Shown here: positions 1 to 9,279 of the stretch, piece after piece | Position numbering within the stretch: the stretch's first letter is position 1 | Layout: each line of letters starts with the position of its first letter | Assembly (NCBI GenBank): GCA_964502145.1 | Contig: CAZCVI010000005.1 | Span: forward strand, 62,001-126,000 | Source: CAZCVI01 sp964502145 | GTDB taxonomy: Bacteria > Acidobacteriota > Aminicenantia > UBA2199 | DNA: 64,000 nt | Direction: 5' to 3' | Made by a program: the position numbers and the translations under genes | The notes under the pieces: model-generated | Database searches by the model: none | Told to the model about the DNA's origin: nothing | The model's input: only the letters and a program-made list of their open reading frames with translations

Positions 1-862
1 TTCTGGAGAAATTCGCTTTGCCATTAAAAAAGTCTGAATAGAGCAGAAAGAAGGCTTCATATCCCTCCGGCAAGTTGCTTGATTTAAGGAGTTCCAGTCG
101 AATTGTCCTGTTATCGGCACTGACAGCGGTAATGATCTCTTTATTTTTATCATTCTGTTGTACGAAGTAGCGGAGTGTCATATCTCCTTTGTACAGGTCT
201 ATACCTTTGACTTTGAAGGTAGTCATTTCTAAATCTGGTAACTCGGATATATTGAATTCGGATGTCATGGAAAAAAAATCATACTTTTCATTGTTCTCGT
301 CTGTAGATAATTTGACTGAAATTTTTAATGGCCGGCTGTCGATTTTAAATGCATAAAACTGAGGATAAAAATGAATCTTTAAAAATTCTATTATCTTGGG
401 TGGTTTAATATAATCATATTCCTTAATTTTGGACAATTGATAATTTTTGAACGACAGACAAGTCTGTTGCTCGGATTCTAAGGAATCCTCATCGGTCTTA
501 TCTCCACTAAATGTATCATTAAATTCAAAGGTTCTCTTTTTATTCTCATAGAAGCTAACAACTTCTATGTTTTTAAAGTAATGTAAGTAAACCAGTCTGC
601 CAAGTCCTTTATGAAATGCCTGGTCTGTTTCCAGCAGTCTGGAGAATTTAAGAAAGTTTTCATCTGTAAACCCCTTGCCATTATCCTCTATGGTAATAGC
701 CAGGGTTTCGTGTTTATTGTATGACTCAATTTCAATGTCAATGATAATTTCAGTGGCGCCCGCGTCAATGGCATTGGCCACGGCCTCGTAATAGACCATT
801 TCCAAAGAAGAAGAAGAAATGGGGTAAAATTCCTTGATCGCTTTTTTTAAATTTATTTCCAT
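1..862 (-). CDS. GHKL-family ATPase (MORC/MutL/Hsp90-like), 3' end beyond window
   Basis: Reading leftward from an ATG at 862-860, the frame stays open to base 1, so at least 287 residues are present and the C-terminus lies outside the window. The N-terminus carries the three ATP-binding signatures of GHKL proteins: an N-box (VANAIDAGAT, about residues 29-38), a G1 box (IEDNGKGF) and a lid-like KGLGRL. A strong ribosome-binding site (GGAGGTG) sits 6 nt upstream. A TTGACT/TATAAT promoter lies between this gene and the methyltransferase gene upstream of it. GHKL ATPases of the MORC/paraMORC type are known beside restriction-modification genes, and the same-strand neighbours here fit that. A role in DNA-break or defence processing is inference. 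Family call is firm; subfamily is not. Confidence 0.8.
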   Translation of the reverse strand, partial: MEINLKKAIKEFYPISSSSLEMVYYEAVANAIDAGATEIIIDIEIESYNKHETLAITIEDNGKGFTDENFLKFSRLLETDQAFHKGLGRLVYLHYFKNIEVVSFYENKKRTFEFNDTFSGDKTDEDSLESEQQTCLSFKNYQLSKIKEYDYIKPPKIIEFLKIHFYPQFYAFKIDSRPLKISVKLSTDENNEKYDFFSMTSEFNISELPDLEMTTFKVKGIDLYKGDMTLRYFVQQNDKNKEIITAVSADNRTIRLELLKSSNLPEGYEAFFLLYSDFFNGKANFSR

Positions 863-1028
863 GATTCACCACCTCCGGTTTGGCGGGACAGAAGAAAAGG
901 ATCTGTCCATTGGTATAGCTCACCAGTAATAAGGTCTTGTCCCGTTTTTATGAATGAATTCTCTTTCGATTTTCGCATACACATTTCGACAGTCACCCAT
1001 GGATTTTGTTTTTTTTTTCCATGATTGA

Positions 1029-1057
1029 ATTATAGAGGTGTTCCCAAAAGAAGTCAA
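1029..1057 (-). promoter_or_regulatory. Sigma-70-type promoter for the GHKL ATPase gene
   Basis: On the minus strand TTGACT (1057-1052), a 17-bp spacer and TATAAT (1034-1029) precede the GHKL gene by about 165 bp. The near-consensus boxes and ideal spacing suggest the GHKL gene is transcribed independently of the methyltransferase upstream. Confidence 0.65.
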
Positions 1058-1094
1058 TCCCCAAGTTTTTTTTTGCGGGACCTATGGTCCATTG

Positions 1095-3893
1095 TTATCG
1101 CACTCGAAATACTTTCATCACTTCATCGCCGAGATGATTAATCACTTTAACGGCAATACGTCCAGACAGTGGCGCGGGAAAGGGACGGGAAGTGGCACTG
1201 TGCAAACTTTCCCACGCTTCTTCATTGATCTGCGCTTTGAGCGTTGTTTTAAGTGCTTTATAGGGATCATTGGCACCGAGGAAATAGGCGTGACGCACAA
1301 AGAAGCTTTCCTCGTTGTAATCGGTGTCAATAAACCAACACGCGATGCCTTCGGGTCCATCGCTACGCACTTGGCCCGTACTGGGATGAAATACATCCAC
1401 ACCATGGACTTTCACGCGAATACGACCCTCTAAACCTTCTTGAATTTCAATATCCGGCTCACCAAAAATAACAAATAGATTGCCTTTGCCCGTGTTTTTA
1501 AGGTCATCGGCCATGTGCAAATCGGCATTCATGCGCGCTTTGAGGATTTGAATGCGACCGAGCTTGGAAAACTCGGAAGAGTGGGCATCGTAATTAAACG
1601 CGCAGGTAATGAGCACATCAAAACCAGATTCACCGGCTTCGCGTGCCGCTTGAACGAGATCGGCACGGGAGACAGTACCGAATTCAGGACCGATAAATAT
1701 ACCGGCGCGTTTCTCTTTATTGCTTTCTGGGCTGCCTTCAAGGAAACGACCCTCGGCGCAAATGAGGTCACCGGGCCAGGGGGTGAGGGCGGTAAAGGTA
1801 ATCTTGTCTTCTTTGTGGGCTTGTTGCACGCCGGCGGTTTTGAGGTTCTCTAAGATCATCTGCGCGAAATCCATTTGCACGGCATCTTTTTTAGTGTTGT
1901 CATCAATGAGCTCATCGTTTTCATCGACACCCAGGACGCGGTGGGGGGAGAGGCTTTCGACAGTGAAGGGACCGGCCACGCGGATTTTTTTCTTGTCTTC
2001 GTAGGGTTTGTCGTAGAGGTATTCGGATTCGGCTTTGGCGGCGATGGACGTATCGATCTTTTTTTGTCGGTTGATGCGTAGTTGCCACCATTGGGCGTGG
2101 ATTTGGAGGGCGGGTTGGGGCCATTGGGTTTCGGCTTCGCGGGGAATTTCCCATTCTTCATAGGATGTATTGAGAATGGAGTTGAGTTGAAGGCGTAATG
2201 GTTCGAGTTGGGTTTGAAATTCTTCCCAGATGATGTCGATTTCATCGTTATTGGCGATGGATTTGAGGGTGACATGGGGGACTCGTTCGTAAACGAAGCC
2301 GTGGCGGATGTCATTGCGAGTAGGGGAGGTGGAAATGGCTTTGGCGGTAATTTTTGCTTCTTGAAGTTGTCCATCTTTGGAATCGGCGAGGAGATAATAG
2401 GCATAACGAGCGCCCATGATACGTGCGCGTGCGAGAGCGAGAGCGACGCGAGAGGTATCAATGGTGATCCAACGTCTTCCCCATTGTTCGGCGACATAAG
2501 CAGTGGTGCCTGAACCGCATGTAGGGTCAAGAACAAGATCACCAGGGTCAGTGGACATGAGGATGCAGCGTTGTAAAACGGTCGGGTGTGTTTGTACAAC
2601 GTAGACCTTTTCCTTCTGCGTTTCGAAACCCCAACTTGTGTCTAACCATGTGTTAGAAAGAAGTTGGGCTGGATTATCATCAAGATACAGTTTAGATGAT
2701 AGTGAATTCTCTCTAGGAATTAGGCGTCCAGCGTATCCTATAGAATTTAAACCATTCGGTGCGGTCACAGACCAGTGACGATTTTTCCCTGGACTATATT
2801 TTACTCCACGAAACTCGTAATCTATGGTTCCACTCTCTGTCGCATCCTGAGAAGTCAAAGGCCCAGGTCTAAAAAATCTAACATCTTGTCGGATCCCATA
2901 ATCCATACGAATTCTTGCAATATTAGCGGATACAATTTCACCATTAGGGAGTTCCACGAAACGATACTCCTCGGCTGCATCATCATAAATCGTACGTGAG
3001 TTGAAAAGTTGTCGAATTTTTCTTTGCTCCCCATTCTTTGAATACCAAACCACATAATCGACAAGTTGAGGGAGTGTCTTCGATACCAATCCGCTCACTT
3101 TACGAAATGAAATTAACGCTGTAAAATTCTCCTCACCAAAAATTTCATCCATGACGGCTCGAATGCGGTGGACATTCTCATCCCCGATCTGAACAAATAT
3201 CGAACCACTATCCGTCAACAAATCCCTGGCCACGGTTAACCTATCTCGCAAATACGTCAAATAGGAATGAATGCCATCGCGCCACGTATCGCGAAAGGCT
3301 TTAACCTGTTCCGGTTCTCTGGTGATATGATCTGTTTTGCCATCTTTCACATCGCGACTGGTGGTGGACCACTGAAAATTGGAATTAAATTTAATGCCAT
3401 ACGGCGGGTCCAAATAAATACACTGCACTTTACCACGCAACCCTTCCCGCTCGGCCAACGAAGCCATCACTTGCAAACTGTCTCCCAAAATCAAACGATT
3501 GGACCAATGAGCATCATGCTGGTAGAACTCGGTCTTGGCATTCTCATCGGGCAAACCATTAAAATCAGCAAAAAGATCACGCTGCGTGCCGGATTGTTTG
3601 CCCGCTCCCTTCTCGGTTTGCCGTTGCAAGTCATCAATCAATACCTTGGGGTGAACCTTTTCCTGAATATACAACGGCGGCGCTTGCACCACCAGATCGG
3701 ACCAGTCCTGCTCATCTTTGCCACGCCAAACAAGCTGCGGGTCCAGGTCGCGGTTGCGCCTTTCATAGGCGATACGGATGGGATTCTTCTCTTCCTCTTT
3801 CATTACGGACTGGTATTCAGCCGTGGGGATGTTTTTACGGGTCGCTTCATCGTGATTGATCGTTTCAATGGTTTTGGTTGGGTTGATTGCCAT
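1095..3893 (-). CDS. Site-specific DNA adenine methyltransferase, type III-like Mod subunit
   Basis: A 932-residue beta-class amino-methyltransferase. The catalytic DPPY motif is at residues 162-165 and the AdoMet-binding motif DPTCGSGT at 456-463, so the order is catalytic, target-recognition, AdoMet, as in type III Mod proteins. After motif I there is an unusually long C-terminal part of about 470 residues, so the protein is larger than ordinary Mod (600-700). It should methylate adenine in the site cut by the helicase-nuclease encoded just upstream on the same strand, after a 346-bp gap. The stretch encoding roughly residues 255-420 (about 2630-3130) is visibly richer in A+T than its flanks, as expected for an exchanged recognition domain. 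No frameshift is visible. The recognition sequence cannot be read from the protein. Confidence 0.9.
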   Translation of the reverse strand: MAINPTKTIETINHDEATRKNIPTAEYQSVMKEEEKNPIRIAYERRNRDLDPQLVWRGKDEQDWSDLVVQAPPLYIQEKVHPKVLIDDLQRQTEKGAGKQSGTQRDLFADFNGLPDENAKTEFYQHDAHWSNRLILGDSLQVMASLAEREGLRGKVQCIYLDPPYGIKFNSNFQWSTTSRDVKDGKTDHITREPEQVKAFRDTWRDGIHSYLTYLRDRLTVARDLLTDSGSIFVQIGDENVHRIRAVMDEIFGEENFTALISFRKVSGLVSKTLPQLVDYVVWYSKNGEQRKIRQLFNSRTIYDDAAEEYRFVELPNGEIVSANIARIRMDYGIRQDVRFFRPGPLTSQDATESGTIDYEFRGVKYSPGKNRHWSVTAPNGLNSIGYAGRLIPRENSLSSKLYLDDNPAQLLSNTWLDTSWGFETQKEKVYVVQTHPTVLQRCILMSTDPGDLVLDPTCGSGTTAYVAEQWGRRWITIDTSRVALALARARIMGARYAYYLLADSKDGQLQEAKITAKAISTSPTRNDIRHGFVYERVPHVTLKSIANNDEIDIIWEEFQTQLEPLRLQLNSILNTSYEEWEIPREAETQWPQPALQIHAQWWQLRINRQKKIDTSIAAKAESEYLYDKPYEDKKKIRVAGPFTVESLSPHRVLGVDENDELIDDNTKKDAVQMDFAQMILENLKTAGVQQAHKEDKITFTALTPWPGDLICAEGRFLEGSPESNKEKRAGIFIGPEFGTVSRADLVQAAREAGESGFDVLITCAFNYDAHSSEFSKLGRIQILKARMNADLHMADDLKNTGKGNLFVIFGEPDIEIQEGLEGRIRVKVHGVDVFHPSTGQVRSDGPEGIACWFIDTDYNEESFFVRHAYFLGANDPYKALKTTLKAQINEEAWESLHSATSRPFPAPLSGRIAVKVINHLGDEVMKVFRVR

Positions 3894-4239
3894 GGTGGGT
3901 TCCTTGTTAATGGTTTATTTTTGGGGGGGTGTTGCCTAAATCCACTGCCAATTCTTTGAAAAGGAAGTGGGAATTATGGGAAGAATGAGAATTATGGGAA
4001 TTATGGGAGAATTTGGATATTCCCATTCTTCCCAGGAAGTTGGTGGGGGATTGGGAATTGTGTAAAGGATTGATTATTTCAAAGGGGGGACACATTGTCC
4101 CCCTGTTGGGACGTATTTTGCTGGCTGGGGATATCCTTGCTTGATTTTTAATTCCCCCGAATTCGGGGGATTTAGTGGTATATTTATTAATAAGTCTTTG
4201 CAGTAATTGATTATAATTGATTCCCATATTTTATTCCTA
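3894..4239. other. Gap between the res and mod genes with hairpins and short repeats
   Basis: No convincing gene. It contains a 9-nt-periodic repeat (3972-4032), an 8-bp stem GGGGGACA/TGTCCCCC (about 4086-4104) and a 16-bp perfect palindrome CCCCCGAATTCGGGGG (about 4153-4168). These could terminate or process the res transcript before mod. A 106-codon minus-strand ORF here is composed largely of the repeat and was not accepted. Confidence 0.5.
3972..4032. repeat. 9-nt-periodic inverted repeat (short form)
   Basis: GAATTATGG-like units recur every 9 nt (about 3972-4008). The right arm ATTCCCATTCTTCCC is complementary with one mismatch to GGGAAGAATGAGAAT in the left arm, so the whole can fold into one hairpin. 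It has the same architecture as the larger dyads at 8.7-9.0 and 57.5 kb, but a different unit. Confidence 0.55.
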
Positions 4240-7200
4240 TCATACTTTTTCCGTTGATGTTTTCTCTACTATTTCATTAAACGCGGTGGCCACTTTCTCT
4301 TTAAAGTCTGACTCCATCATGAAGATATCGGTGAATTCAACAAAAGCCCAACGACCATACTGACCATTATTATTCACACCAGGAATCCAATACCTGTCCA
4401 TGGTGTTTTTCTTCTCCTTGGCATCCTCACGACGATAGCCCTTGATCTCTACAATCAAATGCAACGGGTCTTCCATGCCACGCCCATCATCCACCAACAC
4501 AATAAAATCAGGCAGATACTTCCGTTGCGTAGAACCATACCGATACGGCACTTCCAAACCGAGATTGTGATTCTTAATGTACGCCAACACCCTGGGATGC
4601 GACTCGGCCACCCGACAAAACTCGGCTTCCCAATCACTGTCCAGAATAATCCAATTAATATGACAGCGACGCGCATCGGTCTCCCAACGACTCGTTTTGG
4701 CCGTGTTAAAATTAACGTGAATCGAAGAACCCGTGGGATTGTAAGGGTCCAACATCACCTTGATGGGCTTTTGCCCCACACTAGCCGCTGTAATCGCGGC
4801 AGTAATCCGTTCACAGGCCATGTCTGCCAATTCCTGGTAAAGCATTTGCGCGGGATACGTGCCACCCTTACACACGAGATACTGGTCCATCCACTGCTTG
4901 GTAATCCGCTTGAGCTGACCAAACAGATAAAGCTTGACCTCTTCGCCAGGGTCACGGAACTTGGTGCTTATCAATCTATGGGTGAGATGATACAGCACCG
5001 TGGATTGACGAATGTTACCGGTATGAACCAGGGTAAGATTCACACCTTCACCAATGATTCCCGCATTATTGGTCACCGAAGGCCCCACCAGCTCCGGCGT
5101 TAATTCCAAGACCGAATCCTCGTTAAATGTCGCGGTCAATCGCTCGGTGGGTAATTCGGTGCGATACCCCGCTACATTGGGAAAGGTAATTTCCAGATGT
5201 GTCCGTTCCGGTTCCATCGCTTGCACATGAATCGTCTCACGCGGCGGTTGCGGCGGCGCAATCACGGGCTTGGCTGTAAAATCAAAAGGAATACCCAGGA
5301 TATCGGCATATTCCACATTAAACAGATTCTCTTCATTCAGATCATAGGACTGCCGACGCAACGCACGACCAATCACCTGCTCACATAATAACTGCGTGCC
5401 AAACGCCCGCACACCGAGAATATGGGTCACTGTATTGGCATCCCAACCCTCCGTCAGCATGGACACAGACACCACACAACGAATGGATTCACCCAGACGC
5501 CCCCTCTTGCCGACGGTGTTCATCACTTCACGCAACAAATCCTGGTCCGAGATATTCTGGCCTTGCTGAAGGTCACCGGTCCGCTGTACAATCTCGCGAC
5601 GGAAACTTTCAATTTCCGGCCCGGCCATAACACGGAAATTATCATCCAACATATCACCGGATTCGAGTTGTTCACTGTCAATCAACAACGTGCGGGGCCG
5701 CGCGATAGCGTGCCCAGACTCATCAAAATTACGGAACAATTCCAAACGGCCATTTTCCAATTGCGGCGGCCCCTCCTCTTTGTCACGATAGAAACCAGAA
5801 ATATAATCGTAAACCAACTTGGAAGCAGACGTATTGTTACACACGATAATAAAACAGGGCGGCACATGAATGCCACTTTCCTGCCACAGGTTAAAGGTTT
5901 TTTCATAGTGACCGTAGAGTGCCAGCAGAGCGGTTTGCAATGTCATCGGGAGCGCGAGCGGGTCCAGCTTGCCGGAGTTGCCGCGACCTTTTTTAGGCAT
6001 GCGGCTACGGATATGTTCCCACAGATTACGGAACTTGGGCATCTCGGAACCGGGAATATTATCCGCCACGGGTACACGGGGCAGCTTGACAATACCACAT
6101 TCAATGGCATCCATGAGGGAAAAATCACTCATGGTCCAATGAAACAACGTGCCCTCGGCATACCCGGAACCACGCAAGAAAAAAGGCGTGGCGGAAAGAT
6201 CAATGACACGACTTAAACCAAGCTTACGTTTGACAATCTCAAGGCCAGAAATCCACAGACGCGCGGCCTCGTTGTTTTTTTCCGCCTCTTTTTTATCATC
6301 CCCTTTCAAATCAGACAGATCATCTTCACCTGGTTTTTCGCGGTAACAATGGTGGGCTTCATCATTGATGACCAGGATGTTTTTAAAACCCATTAGCTCT
6401 GGCATGACGCGTTGTAGCATCTGTCCTTCGGTTTCCAACGTGTTTAATGCCGCGCCGCGGCCTTGCAACAGCGAACGAGTGCCTTTTGAAACATCTATGC
6501 GCTCGCGTATTTTAAAAGCATGATAGTTGGTGATGACAATTTTGGCACGGTCCAATAAAGATAACATGTCCGTTGGCACCAATTCGCAACTTTTATAAAG
6601 AGAGTAGGGGTCATGGGGTTGCAACACGCGCAGGCGATCTTTAATGGTGATACCAGGACATACGACCAGGAAGCCACGGGTAAACCTGGAACTGCCAGGA
6701 TGACGCACGGCGTTGATGGTTTGCCAAGCGATGATCATGGCCATCACGGTTGTTTTGCCCGCGCCTGTAGCCAGCTTCAGGGCCAGACGTAACAGTTCAG
6801 GATTGGCATCTTTGTTGGCATCCGCCATATGATCAAGGAAAAATTTACCACTTTTGCCTGCTTTGGGAGCCACTTCTGTTAGCCAGATGACCGTCTCCAC
6901 AGCTTCAATCTGGCAAAAGAAGGGGCGGAAATTATTAAATTTATAGAAACGCCAGTGTTGGAGTAAGCGGGTGGTTTCAGGAGAGACGTGCCAGTCATTC
7001 GGATTCTCTAATTGACGCCAAGTGTCTACTTGTTTACGTAGTTCATTGATAATGGAAGTGGGATCGTACTGTTGTTTCTCAGTGGAGAGGCCCAAACCCT
7101 CATCGAAAATCAATTTTAGTTGTTCCGGTTCGCCTTTTTGTTTCCTTGGTTTCGGGATCGGCGTGATAAATTCTGCTGGGCGACGTTTTTCCAGTATTTT

Positions 7201-7296
7201 TTGCGTTGGTTGGTGGTGTTCGTCCAGTTCCCAATGGCGCTTAGGGTAGACGTATGGCGAGTTAAGAATCGGTTGTTCAAAGAAGCGATTATCCAT
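4240..7296 (-). CDS. DEAD/DEAH-helicase restriction endonuclease, type III-like Res subunit
   Basis: A superfamily-2 helicase fused to a nuclease, 1018 residues from the chosen start. Walker A is ATGAGKTT at residues 176-183, the DEAH box at 312-315, motif III (SAT) near 368, and motif VI is the QVIGRALRR segment. The C-terminus carries a PD-(D/E)xK nuclease with PD at about 929-930 and E-I-K at 950-952. Together with the methyltransferase downstream it forms an ATP-dependent restriction system; the layout matches the BPTD_3080-like family of restriction endonucleases. An earlier in-frame ATG at 7353 would add 19 residues, but it overlaps the -10 box of the predicted promoter, whereas the ATG at 7296 has a GGAG ribosome-binding site. 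All motifs look intact, so the system is probably active. Confidence 0.9.
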   Translation of the reverse strand: MDNRFFEQPILNSPYVYPKRHWELDEHHQPTQKILEKRRPAEFITPIPKPRKQKGEPEQLKLIFDEGLGLSTEKQQYDPTSIINELRKQVDTWRQLENPNDWHVSPETTRLLQHWRFYKFNNFRPFFCQIEAVETVIWLTEVAPKAGKSGKFFLDHMADANKDANPELLRLALKLATGAGKTTVMAMIIAWQTINAVRHPGSSRFTRGFLVVCPGITIKDRLRVLQPHDPYSLYKSCELVPTDMLSLLDRAKIVITNYHAFKIRERIDVSKGTRSLLQGRGAALNTLETEGQMLQRVMPELMGFKNILVINDEAHHCYREKPGEDDLSDLKGDDKKEAEKNNEAARLWISGLEIVKRKLGLSRVIDLSATPFFLRGSGYAEGTLFHWTMSDFSLMDAIECGIVKLPRVPVADNIPGSEMPKFRNLWEHIRSRMPKKGRGNSGKLDPLALPMTLQTALLALYGHYEKTFNLWQESGIHVPPCFIIVCNNTSASKLVYDYISGFYRDKEEGPPQLENGRLELFRNFDESGHAIARPRTLLIDSEQLESGDMLDDNFRVMAGPEIESFRREIVQRTGDLQQGQNISDQDLLREVMNTVGKRGRLGESIRCVVSVSMLTEGWDANTVTHILGVRAFGTQLLCEQVIGRALRRQSYDLNEENLFNVEYADILGIPFDFTAKPVIAPPQPPRETIHVQAMEPERTHLEITFPNVAGYRTELPTERLTATFNEDSVLELTPELVGPSVTNNAGIIGEGVNLTLVHTGNIRQSTVLYHLTHRLISTKFRDPGEEVKLYLFGQLKRITKQWMDQYLVCKGGTYPAQMLYQELADMACERITAAITAASVGQKPIKVMLDPYNPTGSSIHVNFNTAKTSRWETDARRCHINWIILDSDWEAEFCRVAESHPRVLAYIKNHNLGLEVPYRYGSTQRKYLPDFIVLVDDGRGMEDPLHLIVEIKGYRREDAKEKKNTMDRYWIPGVNNNGQYGRWAFVEFTDIFMMESDFKEKVATAFNEIVEKTSTEKV

Positions 7297-7352
7297 GTTT
7301 ATACGTTCTCCTGAAAGGTTCACAAAGAAAGAAAAGACCTTATCATAGAGCA

Positions 7353-7381
7353 ATTATAGGCATTTTCAGCCATAAAGTCAA
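7353..7381 (-). promoter_or_regulatory. Sigma-70-type promoter for the res gene
   Basis: Minus strand: TTGACT (7381-7376), 17-bp spacer, TATAAT (7358-7353), about 57 bp upstream of the chosen start of the helicase-nuclease. It also argues against the upstream ATG at 7353, which would lie inside the -10 box. Confidence 0.7.
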
Positions 7382-7652
7382 GTTTGAAAAACAGTCTTTC
7401 CTCTCATTCACAAGGTTTTTAACAGTTTATACAATCATCACCTCTAATTTCTTTTAAACTATTGACAATTAATGCCCTTTTTCCTACAATCTTACTGTGA
7501 TCAATAGCGCAACATGTATTATTTATTCCAGTCTGGCAAAACAAGCCCTGAGCTTGAAAGAGAGCAATTACGTAACCTCTTTTAGTCCCACCGTTTTCTC
7601 CCAATGTGAAGGTACACCCACCCCTTGCCAATGAGAAAGAACTCATATTTGC
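7382..7652. other. Non-coding stretch upstream of the 21-bp array
   Basis: Between the res promoter and the tandem array I see no supportable gene. A 189-codon minus-strand ORF runs through this stretch and the array, but more than a third of it is the repeat and it lacks a ribosome-binding site, so it is not called. Confidence 0.4.
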
Positions 7653-7841
7653 TGGTGGTTGCGCCATTCCAAGTGGTGGTTGCGCGATTCCAAGTGGTGG
7701 TCGCGTGATTCGAAGTGGTGGTTGCACGATTCGAAGTGGTGGTTGCGCGATTCCAAGTGGTGGTCGCGTGATTCCAAGTGGTGGTTGCGCGATTCCAAGT
7801 GGTGGTTGCGCGATTCCAAGTGGTGGTCGCATGATTCCAAG
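7653..7841. repeat. Nine-copy 21-bp tandem repeat
   Basis: Nine head-to-tail 21-bp units built on GTGGTTGCGCGATTCCAAGT. Differences concentrate at three positions: TTGCGC, TCGCGT, TTGCAC or TCGCAT in one half, and CCAAG or CGAAG in the other. Because the unit is a multiple of three, all frames stay open (for example GGCAIPS on plus, PPLGIAQ on minus). There are no spacers, so it is a minisatellite and not CRISPR. It lies 65 bp upstream of the gene at 7906. Confidence 0.9.
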
Positions 7842-7905
7842 TGCGCAAGTACTGTAAGTGACTAGGAAATGACAATAAATCACAATATAATAGAAGGAGT
7901 ATACT

Positions 7906-8646
7906 ATGTCAAAAGTAAATGACAGACCATTGGCTAAAAAATTATTAGATATGAAGGTCGTATTATCCAATATCCAGAGCGAGAACATGGATTCTGGCTT
8001 TCTTCAGTACGGTTATGATCAAGTTGCATTTGCAAACGGCAATCTGCTCTATCAGGAGACCTTAAAGTCGATCGAAGAACAGAAGACGGCTGCCTCCCTG
8101 TACAAAAAAGCCATACAAGATATGGTGGCAGCGGAGAAACTAGCAAAAGAATATTATCTAAAACAGGTTACCCTAACCAAACTCGCCTTGAAGAACGAAA
8201 CCACAAGCATCAAACAACTGGGCATCTACGGCTGCAGGAAAGAAACCTTTCTGAAATGGATCAAAGAAGCAAAAACGTTTTATAACACCGCCAATAAACC
8301 GGAAGTACTCGTTTATCTTGAAAAATTTGGGATATCTTCCGAAATATTAGACATTGGTCTACAATTGGTTAAAGTGTTGGACAAGAAAGCTGCTGAAAGA
8401 GCTGACAAGAAAGGTTTGGCAATGCTTGCTACTACTGCGAAAAATAAAAAATGCCAACAATTATATTCCTGGTACATTGATTTTAAGAAAATAGCATTCA
8501 TCGTGTTCGGCAAGGATTCCCAACAGTTGGAACGCCTCGGTTTCACTATTTACTCCCCCGGCTACAAAAGGAAAAAGAAGGAGTCCACCGATACCTCCCT
8601 CCCATTGTCCCCGCTGGAAAAAGAATCATCTAACGTGGTGCAGTAA
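7906..8646 (+). CDS. Hypothetical helical protein, 246 residues
   Basis: I do not recognise this protein. It has no signal peptide or membrane segment. It is rich in Lys, Ala and Leu with long stretches predictable as alpha helix (about residues 40-110 and 120-200), and it ends in a charged Lys-rich tail with Ser/Pro (about residues 220-246). Start choice is supported by a good ribosome-binding site (AGAAGGAG, 8 nt upstream). It is flanked by the 21-bp array upstream and by a CCACGG hairpin and long dyad repeats downstream, so it forms its own transcription unit between the restriction genes and the flagellar operon. Codon use resembles the neighbouring genes, which supports a real gene. Confidence 0.7.
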   Translation: MSKVNDRPLAKKLLDMKVVLSNIQSENMDSGFLQYGYDQVAFANGNLLYQETLKSIEEQKTAASLYKKAIQDMVAAEKLAKEYYLKQVTLTKLALKNETTSIKQLGIYGCRKETFLKWIKEAKTFYNTANKPEVLVYLEKFGISSEILDIGLQLVKVLDKKAAERADKKGLAMLATTAKNKKCQQLYSWYIDFKKIAFIVFGKDSQQLERLGFTIYSPGYKRKKKESTDTSLPLSPLEKESSNVVQ

Positions 8647-8691
8647 CTTAATTTATTATAGAAAATTACACGACCACGTTTTTCAAAACCA

Positions 8692-8707
8692 CCACGGATA
8701 ACCGTGG
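8692..8707 (+). terminator. Hairpin after the hypothetical gene
   Basis: A perfect CCACGG-ATAA-CCGTGG hairpin 46 nt after the stop codon. It has no T run, so intrinsic termination is uncertain. It abuts the first 9-nt-periodic dyad. Confidence 0.4.
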
Positions 8708-8708
8708 C

Positions 8709-8820
8709 AAGCTGGACTTTCTGGACACTCTGGACTTACTGGACAAGCTGGACAAAATTTAAAGGTTTTGGAAAGTCCAGTTGGTCCAGAATGTCCAGTA
8801 TGTCCAGATAGTCCAGTTTT
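8709..8820. repeat. 9-nt-periodic long hairpin, copy 1
   Basis: The left arm contains five TGGAC cores spaced 9 nt apart. After a short AT-rich loop the right arm carries five GTCCA cores in the same period, ending in a T run. The arms pair into one long imperfect hairpin of about 45 bp; the four bases between cores vary. Confidence 0.85.
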
Positions 8821-8880
8821 TTCTGAAACTTGATGGTGGATTTGGGTTATCCTGAATCCATTGTCAAGTTTTTAAAATTG

Positions 8881-8990
8881 TTGTGGACGATATGGACTAA
8901 GTGGACCATGTGGACGATGTGGACAAAAAAATACTTTTATTTTCAGTCCACATCGTCCACAAAGTCCACTCTGTCCATATCGTCCACATG
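8881..8990. repeat. 9-nt-periodic long hairpin, copy 2
   Basis: Five GTGGAC/ATGGAC cores every 9 nt, a loop of about 20 nt (AAAAAAATACTTTTATTTTC), then five GTCCAC/GTCCAT cores. The reverse complement of this copy, including the loop, closely matches the copy at 57493-57591, so the two are members of one dispersed family inserted in opposite orientations. Confidence 0.85.
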
Positions 8991-9279
8991 TTTTCAAGAG
9001 TTTGATGAGGGATACCATATATATATGGTATATAATATATGGTATACAAAATATCAAGTATGCCTAGGGAAATTCTATAAAAACCCATTGAATTTTGGAT
9101 AAAAACATCTGGCGGTTTTTAATCCAAAGCATAAATGGCCTGCCAGTAGAAAAAAAAGAGTGTCAAATAAATGACAAATCCATTGTTGCCTAAACATTGA
9201 AAAAGATTATAGGTAAATGTTTTCAATGCTTTACTTCTCTTGGAATGGAATATGCTTATCCTATACTTGGAGGTAAACT
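8991..9279. other. Non-coding region upstream of the flagellar operon
   Basis: Contains an AT palindrome, ACCATATATATATGGT (about 9013-9028), followed by a second ATATGGTATA copy; a similar palindrome occurs near 31100. A promoter for the flagellar operon should lie here, but I find no convincing sigma-70, sigma-54 (GG-N10-GC) or sigma-28 match. Confidence 0.4.

Noticed and set aside
3907..4227. 106-codon minus-strand ORF between res and mod
   Set aside because: Its C-terminal half is translated 9-nt repeat (Ser-His-Asn), no ribosome-binding site, and it overlaps hairpins; treated as intergenic.
7653..7841. CRISPR-like array
   Set aside because: Units are contiguous without spacers and no cas genes are nearby; a simple minisatellite.
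7419..7988. 189-codon minus-strand ORF through the 21-bp array
   Set aside because: Openness is a by-product of a repeat divisible by three; it overlaps the well-supported gene at 7906 and lacks a ribosome-binding site.
8830..9102. ORFs with Trp-Thr-X repeats around 8.8-9.1 kb
   Set aside because: They are translations of the 9-nt-periodic hairpin arms in several frames; no start signals.
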